Shown piece after piece: positions 1 through 7,639 of a DNA stretch of 64,000 bases. The notes beneath the pieces were generated by a model that saw nothing but the letters and a program-made list of their open reading frames with translations, was not told where the DNA came from and made no database searches. This DNA comes from Anaerolineales bacterium. Lineage in GTDB: Bacteria > Chloroflexota > Anaerolineae > JAAEKA01. Position numbers and translations under genes: made by a program. Location: positions 139,597 to 203,596 of the forward strand of contig JACKBI010000012.1 of the NCBI GenBank assembly GCA_020634615.1, read 5' to 3'. Numbering within the stretch: position 1 is the stretch's first letter; each line of letters begins with the position of its first letter.

Positions 1-1323
1 TACTATGCGACCGGCCGCCTGCTGGGCGCCCTCGCTCCCGGCCAGTCGTTGACCGTCGTCGTCACCACCGATCCGCAAGCTGGTCTCGACGGAGGCGCGG
101 CCCTCGCTGAGCGCCGCGCCTACGATCGCAACCTGCTCGACCGCGCCGCCGCTGCCCGCCCCGCGCCCGAAGTCGAATCGACTGCGGCCCGCGACCAGCT
201 CGTCCTGGCCGCCGACCAGTTCATCGTCGCGCGCGAGCAACCCGACGGCCAGCCCGGCTCCTCGGTGATCGCCGGCTACCCCTGGTTCGGCGATTGGGGC
301 CGCGACACGATGATCAGCCTGCCGGGGTTGACGCTGGCCACCGGCCGGCCCGAGGTGGCGCGCCAGATTCTGCTGACCTTCGCCCGCTTCGTGGACCGCG
401 GCATGTTGCCCAACCGCTTTCCAGACGCCGGCGAGAACCCGGAATACAACACGGTCGACGCCACCCTGTGGTACGTCGAGGCGATCCGCGCTTACCACGC
501 GGCCACCGGCGACGAGGCGACCCTGCGCGCGCTGTACCCCGCGCTGGCAGAGATCGCCGACTGGCATCGCCGTGGCACCCGCTACAACATCCGCGTCGAC
601 CCGGCCGACGGGCTGCTCTACGGCGGCGAAGTGGGCGTGCAACTGACGTGGATGGACGCCAAGCTGGACGACTGGGTGGTGACGCCGCGCATCGGCAAGC
701 CGGTAGAGATCAACGCCCTGTGGCATAACGCGCTCCTCAGTCTGGCTGGCTTTGCTGCAACACTGGGTTACGAGGGCGACGCAGCCGGCTATCGTTCCCA
801 GGCAGAGCAGACGCGCCGCGGCTTCGGTCGCTTCTGGAACGAGTCAACGGGTTTTTGTTACGACGTGTTGGACGGACCGAACGGTTACGAGGAGAGCCTG
901 CGCCCCAACCAGTTGTTCGCCGTGTCGCTGCACCATCCCGCGCTTACCGGCGCGCGAGCCGCAGCGGTGGTCGATGCCTGTGCGCGCAGCCTGCTGACTT
1001 CTCACGGGCTGCGCAGTCTTGCACCTGACCATTCCGACTATGTCGGTCGCTACGGCGGCGACCGGCGCACCCGCGACGCCGCCTATCACCAGGGCACTGT
1101 TTGGGGCTGGCTGATCGGCCCCTTTGTCAGCGCGCATCTGCGCGTCCACGGCGAGCGGGCCGCGGCCCGCTCGTTCCTCACCCCGATGCTGCATCACCTG
1201 CGCAGCGGTTGCATCGGCAGCCTGAGCGAGGTCTTCGACGGCGACCCGCCGCACACGCCGCGCGCATGCAGCGCCCAGGCGTGGACCGTGGCGGAGGTGT
1301 TGCGCGTTTTGTCGTCCCTGTAG
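1..1323 (+). CDS. amylo-alpha-1,6-glucosidase (glycogen debranching), 5'-truncated by window
   Basis: The reading frame is open to the left edge (first codons read Y-Y-A-T-G-R), so the true start lies outside the window. The visible 440 codons form the C-terminal (alpha/alpha)6 catalytic domain of bacterial and archaeal debranching enzymes (GDE_C family), which remove alpha-1,6 branches from glycogen in the cytoplasm. Family landmarks in order are WFGDWGRDTMISLPGL, YNTVDATLWYVEA, PNQLFAVSLHHPAL, YHQGTVWGWLIGPF and a terminal GSLSEVFDG...AQAWTVAEVLRVL. The stop codon TAG at 1321-1323 lies inside the left arm of a palindromic repeat, so the repeat appears to supply the stop. The homology call is firm; exact substrate (glycogen or another alpha-glucan) is inferred from the family. 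Confidence 0.93.
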   Translation, partial: YYATGRLLGALAPGQSLTVVVTTDPQAGLDGGAALAERRAYDRNLLDRAAAARPAPEVESTAARDQLVLAADQFIVAREQPDGQPGSSVIAGYPWFGDWGRDTMISLPGLTLATGRPEVARQILLTFARFVDRGMLPNRFPDAGENPEYNTVDATLWYVEAIRAYHAATGDEATLRALYPALAEIADWHRRGTRYNIRVDPADGLLYGGEVGVQLTWMDAKLDDWVVTPRIGKPVEINALWHNALLSLAGFAATLGYEGDAAGYRSQAEQTRRGFGRFWNESTGFCYDVLDGPNGYEESLRPNQLFAVSLHHPALTGARAAAVVDACARSLLTSHGLRSLAPDHSDYVGRYGGDRRTRDAAYHQGTVWGWLIGPFVSAHLRVHGERAAARSFLTPMLHHLRSGCIGSLSEVFDGDPPHTPRACSAQAWTVAEVLRVLSSL

Positions 1324-1390
1324 GGGCATGAATGGCGGCGCACGTATCGTCTACTGCGTAAACCGCTGTGCCGCCATTCATGCCCCTACA
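1319..1390. repeat. palindromic element, 21-bp perfect arms (GTAGGGGC-type ends)
   Basis: Left arm 1319-1339 and right arm 1370-1390 are perfect reverse complements around a 30-nt loop. The outer ends read TGTAGGGGCA and TGCCCCTACA, the same terminus as the REP elements next to the transposase at 61.8-62.4 kb, although the loop differs. The TAG of the upstream gene is within the arm. It could also work as a strong hairpin at the 3' end of that transcript; there is no T run. Confidence 0.8.
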
Positions 1391-1413
1391 ACCCGCATAC
1401 CACGAGGCATTTC

Positions 1414-2316
1414 ATGACAACCCACCAAACGTTTGCCACGACCCAGCGCGGGCTGCGGCGCGAGACACCGGCCATGCGGCTGTTCGAGAAGGCCAAACGC
1501 TTCGGCGTCTGGAACCCGGCCGAGATCGACCTGCAACGTGACGCGGCCGACTGGCAAACGCTGACCGGGGACGAGCAGGGTATTCTGCTGCATCTGACGT
1601 CGCTTTTCCAGGCCGGCGAAGAGGCGGTGACGCTGGACCTGCTGCCGCTGATCGCGACGATTGCCCGCGAGGGACGGCTGGAGGAGGAGTTGTACCTGGC
1701 CACCTTCCTGTGGGAGGAGGCCAAGCATGTGGACTTCTTCGACCGCACGCTGCGCGAGGTGATGGGCGCGCCGGGCGACGTGAGCCGCTTTCACAGCGCC
1801 AGCTACCGCCAGCTTTTCTACGAGGCGCTGCCCGGCGCGCTGACGCGGCTGTGGAATGACCCTTCACCGGAGGCGCAGATCCGGGCCGCGATCACGTACA
1901 ACATGGTCACCGAAGGTGTGCTGGCAGAAACGGGCTACCACGCCTACTTCACCGTGCTGCAGCGCAACGATCTGATGCCGGGACAGGTCAAGGGGATCAC
2001 GCTGCTGAAGCAGGACGAGTCGCGCCACATCGCCTACGGGATGTATCTGATCTCGCGGCTCATCGCGGCCGATGACAGCCTGTGGCAGGTAGCCGAGGAC
2101 CAGATGAACGAACTGCTGCCCGTCGCGCTGGACATCATCGGCGATGTGTTCGTCTGTTATGACCCCGTACCGTTTGCATTGGAAGTGAGCGACTTCACCG
2201 ATTATGCACTGAGCCAGTTCGCGAAACGGATGACCCGGCTGGAAAGCGCGCGCGGTGCATCGCTGGAGGAGGTTACGCGCGCGACCGTCGCGGTGATCGA
2301 GGCGGGTGACGGGTGA
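1414..2316 (+). CDS. R2-like ligand-binding oxidase (R2lox)
   Basis: Ferritin-like di-metal oxidase related to ribonucleotide reductase R2 but lacking an R1 partner nearby. In characterised R2lox proteins a Mn/Fe cofactor binds a fatty-acid-like ligand and drives a Val-Tyr ether crosslink. All hallmark residues are present: E69, E102, H105, E167, E202 and H205 as metal ligands, in the motifs GEEAV, WEEAKHVDFF, TYNMVTEG and DESRHIAYG, and the crosslink pair V72 and Y162. As I recall the characterised Geobacillus protein, even the numbering is the same. Length 300 aa matches the family. The ATG at 1414 follows GAGG at 1403-1406. The physiological substrate of R2lox is unknown, so role is not assigned; fold and cofactor class are firm. 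Confidence 0.92.
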   Translation: MTTHQTFATTQRGLRRETPAMRLFEKAKRFGVWNPAEIDLQRDAADWQTLTGDEQGILLHLTSLFQAGEEAVTLDLLPLIATIAREGRLEEELYLATFLWEEAKHVDFFDRTLREVMGAPGDVSRFHSASYRQLFYEALPGALTRLWNDPSPEAQIRAAITYNMVTEGVLAETGYHAYFTVLQRNDLMPGQVKGITLLKQDESRHIAYGMYLISRLIAADDSLWQVAEDQMNELLPVALDIIGDVFVCYDPVPFALEVSDFTDYALSQFAKRMTRLESARGASLEEVTRATVAVIEAGDG

Positions 2317-2322
2317 TCCGGT

Positions 2323-2400
2323 CTCGTACTCGTACTCCTCCTCGTACTCGTACTCCTTCCGGAAATCCAGACGAGTACGAGTAAGAGTATGAGGACGAGC
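2323..2400. repeat. CTCGTA/TACGAG hexamer hairpin element, copy 1
   Basis: A run of CTCGTACTCGTACTC units (2323-2356) is followed by the complementary ACGAGTACGAG-type run (2371-2400), separated by TTCCGGAAATCCAG. It lies directly after the R2lox stop codon. A second copy sits at 6749-6837, also just after a stop codon on the same strand. Probably a dispersed non-autonomous repeat; it may also act as a 3' hairpin. Confidence 0.8.
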
Positions 2401-2412
2401 AGAAGGGGGAAG

Positions 2413-2880
2413 CTAGGCGCGCGAGCGCACGGCGCCGGCTGCCAGCGGATCGAAGCCGATTGGCCAGCGGGTGTATATGTCGAACTGGAGACCGGCTAAG
2501 TCGGCGCCGTCGAGGATAGTGTTTGCCAGGTTGGCGCCGGTCAGAGCAGCGCCGCGCAGGTTAGCGCCAGTGAGGTTGGCGCCGCGCAGATTCGTAGCCA
2601 GCAGGTCGGCGCGCGACAGGTCTGCACCTGACAGGTCTGTCAGCGCCAGGTCCGCACCGCTCAAGTCCGTGCCGGCAAGGATCGCGCCCCGCAGGCTGGA
2701 TTTACCAAGGTTTGCCGCGCTGAGATCCGATCCGCTGCAATCGATGCCATTCAGATCAGCCTCGTACAATCCGAGGTTCGACAGGTCCATTTTTCTGAAT
2801 GCGGGGGTTTCGCCAAGGTCGCGAAAATGCTGCACGGTTTCTCTGAACTCATCTTCCGAGATCTTTGCCATGGTCTCCAA
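2413..2880 (-). CDS. pentapeptide-repeat protein
   Basis: A 155-aa protein whose central part (about residues 33-135) is a string of pentapeptide repeats with the A(D/N)LxX pattern, such as ADLSGADL and ANLRGANL. These fold as a right-handed quadrilateral beta-helix. The N-terminal 25 residues are polar and helical; there is no signal peptide. Functions in this family range from DNA mimicry to unknown, so none is assigned. The ATG at 2880 is preceded by GGAG and by a good promoter at 2925-2954. It is transcribed away from the ABC operon at 3334. Confidence 0.85.
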   Translation of the reverse strand: METMAKISEDEFRETVQHFRDLGETPAFRKMDLSNLGLYEADLNGIDCSGSDLSAANLGKSSLRGAILAGTDLSGADLALTDLSGADLSRADLLATNLRGANLTGANLRGAALTGANLANTILDGADLAGLQFDIYTRWPIGFDPLAAGAVRSRA

Positions 2881-2924
2881 ACCTTTTGGAATACAGAATC
2901 TGCCAGGTCATGCTGTCTGGCGGG

Positions 2925-2954
2925 ATTATACCTTGGCAGCGCAGCGAGGGCCAA
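2925..2954 (-). promoter_or_regulatory. sigma70-like promoter of the pentapeptide-repeat gene
   Basis: On the minus strand TTGGCC (2954-2949) and TATAAT (2930-2925) are separated by 18 nt, about 45 nt before the start codon. The -10 box is a perfect consensus; the -35 box is 4/6. Confidence 0.6.
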
Positions 2955-3333
2955 TCATGATTGTCTGGTGACCTCGGCGTGACCTATGGCACTTGGGCAC
3001 GTGACCTGTCGCCGGTTATGATGTGGCTGTCTGGACCGCTTGCTCAACCGATTCCCATGGTTGTAACGCTGTTAATCGTAGTAATCACCCTGATGTAACG
3101 CACAAATAACGGCGACGTGAGAGACTGGGCTAACGATACGACATTTGACGTAATTATTCAGCCTACACCAACACAGTGAATGAAATTCACTGCCTGAAAG
3201 TACGAAGGCCCCTCAGGGCCTGACCGACTGTCTCCCAGCGGCTGAGGCCGCTTCGTGCTTTCAGCCAGGGGATTTCAATCCCTGGGCGGAGACTGAATAG
3301 TTACCATTTGACGAGGAAGAAACGAGGTGTTTG
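2955..3333. other. non-coding intergenic region upstream of the ABC-2 operon
   Basis: Nearly 380 nt without a credible gene. The left two thirds show no ORF with a ribosome-binding site. The right third holds the nested stem structure at 3194-3285, and then a GAGG at 3324-3327 for the downstream ATPase gene. I found no convincing -35/-10 pair on the plus strand. Confidence 0.6.
3194..3285 (+). ncRNA. candidate structured leader RNA (multi-stem junction)
   Basis: An outer 14-bp stem (3194-3207 with 3251-3264, one G-U pair) encloses two short hairpins, GGCCC-CTCA-GGGCC at 3207-3220 and AGCGGC-TGAG-GCCGCT at 3237-3252, which compete with the last outer pairs. A third hairpin, CCAGGG/CCCTGG (3265-3270 with 3280-3285), follows at once. 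The layout resembles a three-way junction, and it ends about 49 nt before the start codon of the ABC ATPase. It does not match any riboswitch I can recognise. It could be a cis-regulatory leader, a small RNA or a mobile palindrome. Confidence 0.4.
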
Positions 3334-4278
3334 ATGGCATCATTGGTCGAAGTCAAAAATCTGGTCAGAAAGTTCGGCGACAACACCGCAGTCGCCGACA
3401 TCAGCTTTACCATCGAGGAAGGCGAGGTGTTCAGCCTGCTGGGTCCCAACGGCGCTGGGAAAACCACCACTATCTCCATGCTCTCCTGCCTGCTGGAGCC
3501 GACCGCCGGCGACGCCAGCGTGGGTGGCTTTTCGGTGACCAGCCAACCGTTGCAGGTCAAGAACGTCATCGGCGTCGTGCCACAGGAGATCGCCCTCTAC
3601 GATGACCTGACGGCGCTGGAGAACCTGATGTTCTGGGGCCGGATGTATGGCATGGGCGGCGCGGCGCTGAAGCAGCGGGTCAGTGAGGTGCTGGAACAGG
3701 TCGGGCTGGCCGACCGGGCCAAAGAGCGCGTCAAGACCTACTCCGGCGGCATGAAACGGCGCATCAACATCGGCGTCGGCCTGCTGCACCGGCCGCGGCT
3801 GCTGTTCATGGACGAACCGACGGTGGGCATCGACCCGCAGAGCCGCCGCAACATCCTCGATTCGGTCAAGGAACTCAACCGCCAGGGGATGACCGTGCTC
3901 TACACGACACACTACATGGAGGAGGCCGAGGAGCTTTCCACTCGCGTCGGCATCATCGACCACGGCAAGCTGATCGCCCTGGGAACCCAGCGCGAACTGA
4001 CGAAGCTGGTAGGTGAGATGGACACGCTGCGGCTGCACCTGAACGACGGCGATGACGTGGCGTCTTTGGCCGATGGCCTGCGCAGTCTGCCTGAAGTCAT
4101 CCAGGCCACTACGCTGGATCACCAGATCGCGCTGATCGTCCCCGACGCTCAGGAGGCATTGCCGCCGGCCTTGAGCAAGTCGATGGACCTGGGCTACAAG
4201 GTGCGCTCGGTAGACATCGAAGAGCCGAACCTGGAAGCGGTGTTCCTGCACCTGACCGGGCGCGCGCTGCGCGATTAG
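3334..4278 (+). CDS. ABC-2 type exporter, ATP-binding subunit
   Basis: Cytoplasmic ATPase of a DrrA-like export system, 314 aa. Visible motifs are Walker A GPNGAGKT (residues 37-44), Q-loop Q84, signature YSGGM (136-140), Walker B LLFMDE (156-161) and the switch histidine H193 in TTHYMEEAEE. The C-terminal 90 residues form the extra domain usual in this subfamily. A TTG at 3331 lies directly before the ATG; the ATG at 3334 fits the GAGG at 3324-3327 better. Two membrane subunits follow within 10 nt, so the three genes form one operon. The exported substrate (drug, lipid or polysaccharide) cannot be read from the sequence. Confidence 0.95.
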   Translation: MASLVEVKNLVRKFGDNTAVADISFTIEEGEVFSLLGPNGAGKTTTISMLSCLLEPTAGDASVGGFSVTSQPLQVKNVIGVVPQEIALYDDLTALENLMFWGRMYGMGGAALKQRVSEVLEQVGLADRAKERVKTYSGGMKRRINIGVGLLHRPRLLFMDEPTVGIDPQSRRNILDSVKELNRQGMTVLYTTHYMEEAEELSTRVGIIDHGKLIALGTQRELTKLVGEMDTLRLHLNDGDDVASLADGLRSLPEVIQATTLDHQIALIVPDAQEALPPALSKSMDLGYKVRSVDIEEPNLEAVFLHLTGRALRD

Positions 4279-4287
4279 GAGGTCGAC

Positions 4288-5535
4288 ATGTCTAAATTGT
4301 TCATTATCGGCTTCAAGGATCTGCGGGTCATGTTCCGCGACCGCGCCGCGCTGATCCTCATGCTGGCGGCGCCATTCGTCCTGACGCTGGGGCTCGGCCT
4401 GGTGACGGGCGGGTTCAACCAGTCAACTGGGGCGGTGAGCAACATCCCTGTGGTCGTGGTCAACAACGACGACGGCATGTTGGGCCAGTCGCTGGCAAAC
4501 CTGTTCGCCTCGGCCGAGTTGAACGACCTGTTTGACGTGACTAGGGAGCCAGATGCGGCCGCCGCGCGCAGGCTGGTTGATGAGGGCACGACCGCCGCGG
4601 CAGTGCTCATTCCCGCGGGGTTCACCGGCAGCATCATCCCAGACAGCCAGACCGGCCAATCGGGCGACCTGGTACGAGTCGAGGTCTACCGCGATCCCGG
4701 CCGGCCAGTCAGCAGCGGCGTGGCGCAGGCGGTAGTGGAGTCGTTCATCAGCCAGGTGGAGACCGGCCGCATCGGTGGACAGATCGCGGTCGAGCAGTTG
4801 CTGGCCAGCGGCGCCATCCTGCCAGCCGACATACCGCAGGTTGTTCAAACTATGAGCCATGGGCCGGCTGGCCAGGCCGACCGGGACATCATCCAGGTGC
4901 GCAACACGGCCACTGATGCCGCCGGCCCCAACGAGATCGATCCGATGGCTTTCCTGGCGCCCGGCATGGCAATGTTGTTTCTGATGTACACCGTCAGCCT
5001 GGGCGGGCGCAGCATTCTCGACGAACGGCGCGAGGGCACGCTGGCGCGCATGTTGAGCACACCGACGCGCGGCAGCCAGGTGCTGACTGGCAAGACCTTC
5101 GGCATCTACTTCGTCGGCGTCGCGCAGATGATGATTCTGATCGTGGCCAGCTCGCTGCTTTTCCGGCTGGACTGGGGCGATCCGCTGGCAGTTTTTGTGC
5201 TGGTTCTTTCGATTGTGGCCGGCGCGGCCGGCTGGGGTCTCCTGCTGGCGGCTGTCGCCAAGACGCCCAGCCAGGTCAGCAGCGTGGGCATGGCGATGGC
5301 GCTGCTCTTTGGCCTGATCGGCGGCAGTTTCTTCGGCGGGACAATCACCGGGCCGCTGGGCACGTTGAGCAAGATCACGCCCAATTCCTGGGGTCAGGAC
5401 GGGTTTGCGATGCTGGCGCGCGGCGATTCGCTGGTCGATTTACTACCCGTCATCGCAGCGCTGTGGATCATGTGTTTTGTGCTAGTTGGCGTCGCCGTCG
5501 CGATTTTCAACCGCAAAGGGATGCTACAGAGGTGA
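4288..5535 (+). CDS. ABC-2 type exporter, permease subunit 1
   Basis: 415-aa membrane protein with one N-terminal transmembrane helix (about residues 21-42), a large extracytoplasmic domain of some 180 residues, and about five C-terminal helices starting near residue 225. This is the topology of ABC-2 permeases of the YhgE/DrrB type. It starts 9 nt after the ATPase stop behind AGGAGGT, and the next permease begins directly after its stop. The two permeases are paralogues and probably pair as a heterodimer with two copies of the ATPase. Confidence 0.9.
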   Translation: MSKLFIIGFKDLRVMFRDRAALILMLAAPFVLTLGLGLVTGGFNQSTGAVSNIPVVVVNNDDGMLGQSLANLFASAELNDLFDVTREPDAAAARRLVDEGTTAAAVLIPAGFTGSIIPDSQTGQSGDLVRVEVYRDPGRPVSSGVAQAVVESFISQVETGRIGGQIAVEQLLASGAILPADIPQVVQTMSHGPAGQADRDIIQVRNTATDAAGPNEIDPMAFLAPGMAMLFLMYTVSLGGRSILDERREGTLARMLSTPTRGSQVLTGKTFGIYFVGVAQMMILIVASSLLFRLDWGDPLAVFVLVLSIVAGAAGWGLLLAAVAKTPSQVSSVGMAMALLFGLIGGSFFGGTITGPLGTLSKITPNSWGQDGFAMLARGDSLVDLLPVIAALWIMCFVLVGVAVAIFNRKGMLQR

Positions 5536-6738
5536 ATGATGTCTAAAGTGTTGAGCATTGCCTGGAAAGATACGCAAGTGCGCTTTGCCAGCCGGTCCGA
5601 GATTCTCTTCTTCCTGCTGCTGCCGATCCTGTTTACGGCGTTGATCGGCCAGTTCAGCAGCGGCCAGGCTGACGCCGACCGGCGCGTGGCGGTGCTGGTC
5701 GTCAACCAGGACGGCGGCCCGCTGGCCACTGACCTGATCGACACCATCAACAGCTCGACCGCCATCCGTGCCGAGGTGCTGGATGCCAGCGAGGCAGCCC
5801 GCCGCTTCGATGACCGGGACGCGCCTGCTCTGCTGACGATACCGGCCGGCTTTGAGGCAGCGTTGCGCAGCGGCGAGCCGGTTGAACTGGCCATGGAAAC
5901 CGACGCGACCAACCTGAACTCGCTGGTGGCGGAGCAAGGGGTGCGGGCTGCCGCGGGCGTCGTGGGCCGTCCGCTGGCCGCCGCGCTGCTGAGCGTGGAT
6001 CAGGCCGAGCAGGTTCGTCCCTTTGCCGGCGACGCTGAGCGGATCGCCTTCTTCGACAGCAGTCTTGCAGCGGCGCGTACCCTGACAGCCAGTGCGCCGG
6101 TGCGTGTCGAGGCCACCAGCGCGGTCGAGAGCGACGATGCCAGTTGGAACGGCTACGCCTTTGCTTCGTCGGGCCAGTTGATCATCTGGACGCTCATCCC
6201 GTTGCTGGGAACCGCAGCGATCTTCGCCTTCGAGCGCGAGACCGGCACCTTGCAGCGTCTGCTGACCACCGCGACCCGCAAATCAACCTACCTGTCGGGC
6301 GTGGTCACAGGGCAGCTTGGTATGGGACTGGTGCAGATGGCGATCCTGGTCGGCTTTGGGGCGTTGGCTTTCAAGATCAATTGGGGCGACAAACCGGCCG
6401 CGCTGGCAGTGGTGCTGGTGGCGTTTGGTCTGGCAGCGGTGGCCATGGGCGTTATGCTCGGCACGCTCGTTCGTAGCTCCCGTCAGGCCAGCGGCGTCAG
6501 CATCATGCTGGGTATGACGCTGGGGCTGCTGGGCGGCTGCATGTGGCCGCTGGAGTTCTTCCCGCCCGCGGTGCAGCGGATTGTGCACCTCGTCCCCACC
6601 ACCTGGGCTATGGAAGCACTGACCGACATCTCCATGCGCGGCGCGGGTTTGCCGCAGGTGATGCCGAACATCGCGGTGTTGCTGGGTTTCGCCGCGCTGT
6701 TCTTTGTGCTGGGCGTTTGGCGGTTTCGCTACGAGTAA
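5536..6738 (+). CDS. ABC-2 type exporter, permease subunit 2
   Basis: 400-aa paralogue of the preceding permease with the same plan: N-terminal helix (residues 19-38), an extracytoplasmic domain to about residue 215, and five to six C-terminal helices. Conserved ABC-2 landmarks include FAFERETGTLQRLLTT and the late GGCMWPLEFFPPAVQ. Two tandem ATG codons (5536 and 5539) follow the previous stop with no gap and share its AGAGG, so translation is coupled. A CTCGTA hairpin repeat lies directly downstream. Confidence 0.9.
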   Translation: MMSKVLSIAWKDTQVRFASRSEILFFLLLPILFTALIGQFSSGQADADRRVAVLVVNQDGGPLATDLIDTINSSTAIRAEVLDASEAARRFDDRDAPALLTIPAGFEAALRSGEPVELAMETDATNLNSLVAEQGVRAAAGVVGRPLAAALLSVDQAEQVRPFAGDAERIAFFDSSLAAARTLTASAPVRVEATSAVESDDASWNGYAFASSGQLIIWTLIPLLGTAAIFAFERETGTLQRLLTTATRKSTYLSGVVTGQLGMGLVQMAILVGFGALAFKINWGDKPAALAVVLVAFGLAAVAMGVMLGTLVRSSRQASGVSIMLGMTLGLLGGCMWPLEFFPPAVQRIVHLVPTTWAMEALTDISMRGAGLPQVMPNIAVLLGFAALFFVLGVWRFRYE

Positions 6739-6748
6739 GCTCGCCCTT

Positions 6749-6837
6749 CTCGTACTTGTACTCGTACTCGTACTCGTCCTCCTGCTCGTCCAGGGATTTC
6801 GAGTACGAGGATGAGTACGAGTGCGAGTAGGAGCAGG
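6749..6837. repeat. CTCGTA/TACGAG hexamer hairpin element, copy 2
   Basis: CTCGTACTTGTACTCGTAC-type sequence (from 6749) faces its complement CGAGTACGAGGATGAGTACG (6800 onward) across GTCCAGGGATTT. It is the same family as 2323-2400 and again follows a plus-strand stop codon. Arms are imperfect, consistent with repeat-unit gain and loss. Confidence 0.8.
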
Positions 6838-6968
6838 AATGGGAAGGCATGTGACCCCGGCTGTGACTTGTGGCACTGGTGGCTGTGACCCTGACCGGTG
6901 TATCATCGGGTTGTAACGATCAACACCGGCCACTGCGCCGCAGGATAACAACTCAAGGAGACCCACCC

Positions 6969-7502
6969 ATGTCCGTCCAACTGCCAATTCAAACGATTGA
7001 AACCACTGACACGCACTGGTCCTACCGCCACCGCGTCGCCGCCGGCGTCGCTCTGATTGTCATCGGTCTGCTCATCGCGGCAGGCCAGGTTTTCCAGATC
7101 AATATGGAAGGGTGGGCATTCTTCGCAGTGCTGGCAGCCATCTTCCTGGCCTGGGGGCTGGTCACCCGCACCTTCGGCCTGATCATCCCCGGCGGCGTGT
7201 TGGGCGGCATCGGCCTGGGCATCTTCCTGACCGGCCTACCGGTCGGTGGAGCCAGCGAGTTCATCACCGGCGGCGTGTTCCTGATCGGCTTCGCAGCCGG
7301 CTGGGCGCTGATCAGCCTGCTGTCGCTCTTCACCAGCGACCGGTTGGCCTGGTGGCCGCTGATCCCCGGCGGCATCCTGGCAGCCATCGGCGCGGTGCTG
7401 ATGACCGGCGCAGCCGGCCTGGGACTGTTGACGGCCCTCGGTTACGCCTGGCCGCTGGCGCTGATCGGGGTGGGTGCATATATCCTGCTCAAGCGCAAGT
7501 AA
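6969..7502 (+). CDS. small integral membrane protein, unknown function (LiaI/LiaF-TM-like)
   Basis: 177-aa protein with five predicted membrane helices after an N-terminal cytoplasmic tail of about 20 residues. The helices are rich in Gly, Ile and Leu with pairs such as GGVLGGIGLG. The overall look resembles the LiaI/LiaF-like transmembrane region of envelope-stress proteins, but no diagnostic motif confirms that. The ATG at 6969 has AAGGAG at 6955-6960. It is monocistronic, with a strong hairpin terminator after it. Confidence 0.75.
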   Translation: MSVQLPIQTIETTDTHWSYRHRVAAGVALIVIGLLIAAGQVFQINMEGWAFFAVLAAIFLAWGLVTRTFGLIIPGGVLGGIGLGIFLTGLPVGGASEFITGGVFLIGFAAGWALISLLSLFTSDRLAWWPLIPGGILAAIGAVLMTGAAGLGLLTALGYAWPLALIGVGAYILLKRK

Positions 7503-7530
7503 CATCGATCACATCCGGCGTGTGACAATA

Positions 7531-7565
7531 ACAGATGGCCATGGTATCATACCACGGTCATCTGT
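7531..7565 (+). terminator. hairpin terminator after the membrane-protein gene
   Basis: ACAGATG...CATCTGT with an inner ATGGTATCATACCAC palindrome forms a long stem, followed on the plus strand by TTTGTGT. It starts 28 nt after the stop codon. Confidence 0.65.
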
Positions 7566-7639
7566 TTGTGTCTGCAAGCGGGCAACTATCAACCGCTGGT
7601 CACGCAGTTCGATGCATTACGGGGCGTTCGTTCTGAGCT

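Noticed and set aside
1414..2316. Class I ribonucleotide reductase small subunit
   Set aside because: The Val72/Tyr162 pair and glutamate pattern define R2lox, and no NrdA gene is present nearby.
3265..3285. CRISPR-like ATTTCAATCCC string
   Set aside because: Occurs once, with no repeat-spacer periodicity or cas genes; it is the loop and arm of a hairpin.
6744..6850. Acidic or repetitive peptides encoded by the CTCGTA hairpins
   Set aside because: The frames are by-products of the hexamer repeat, without start signals.
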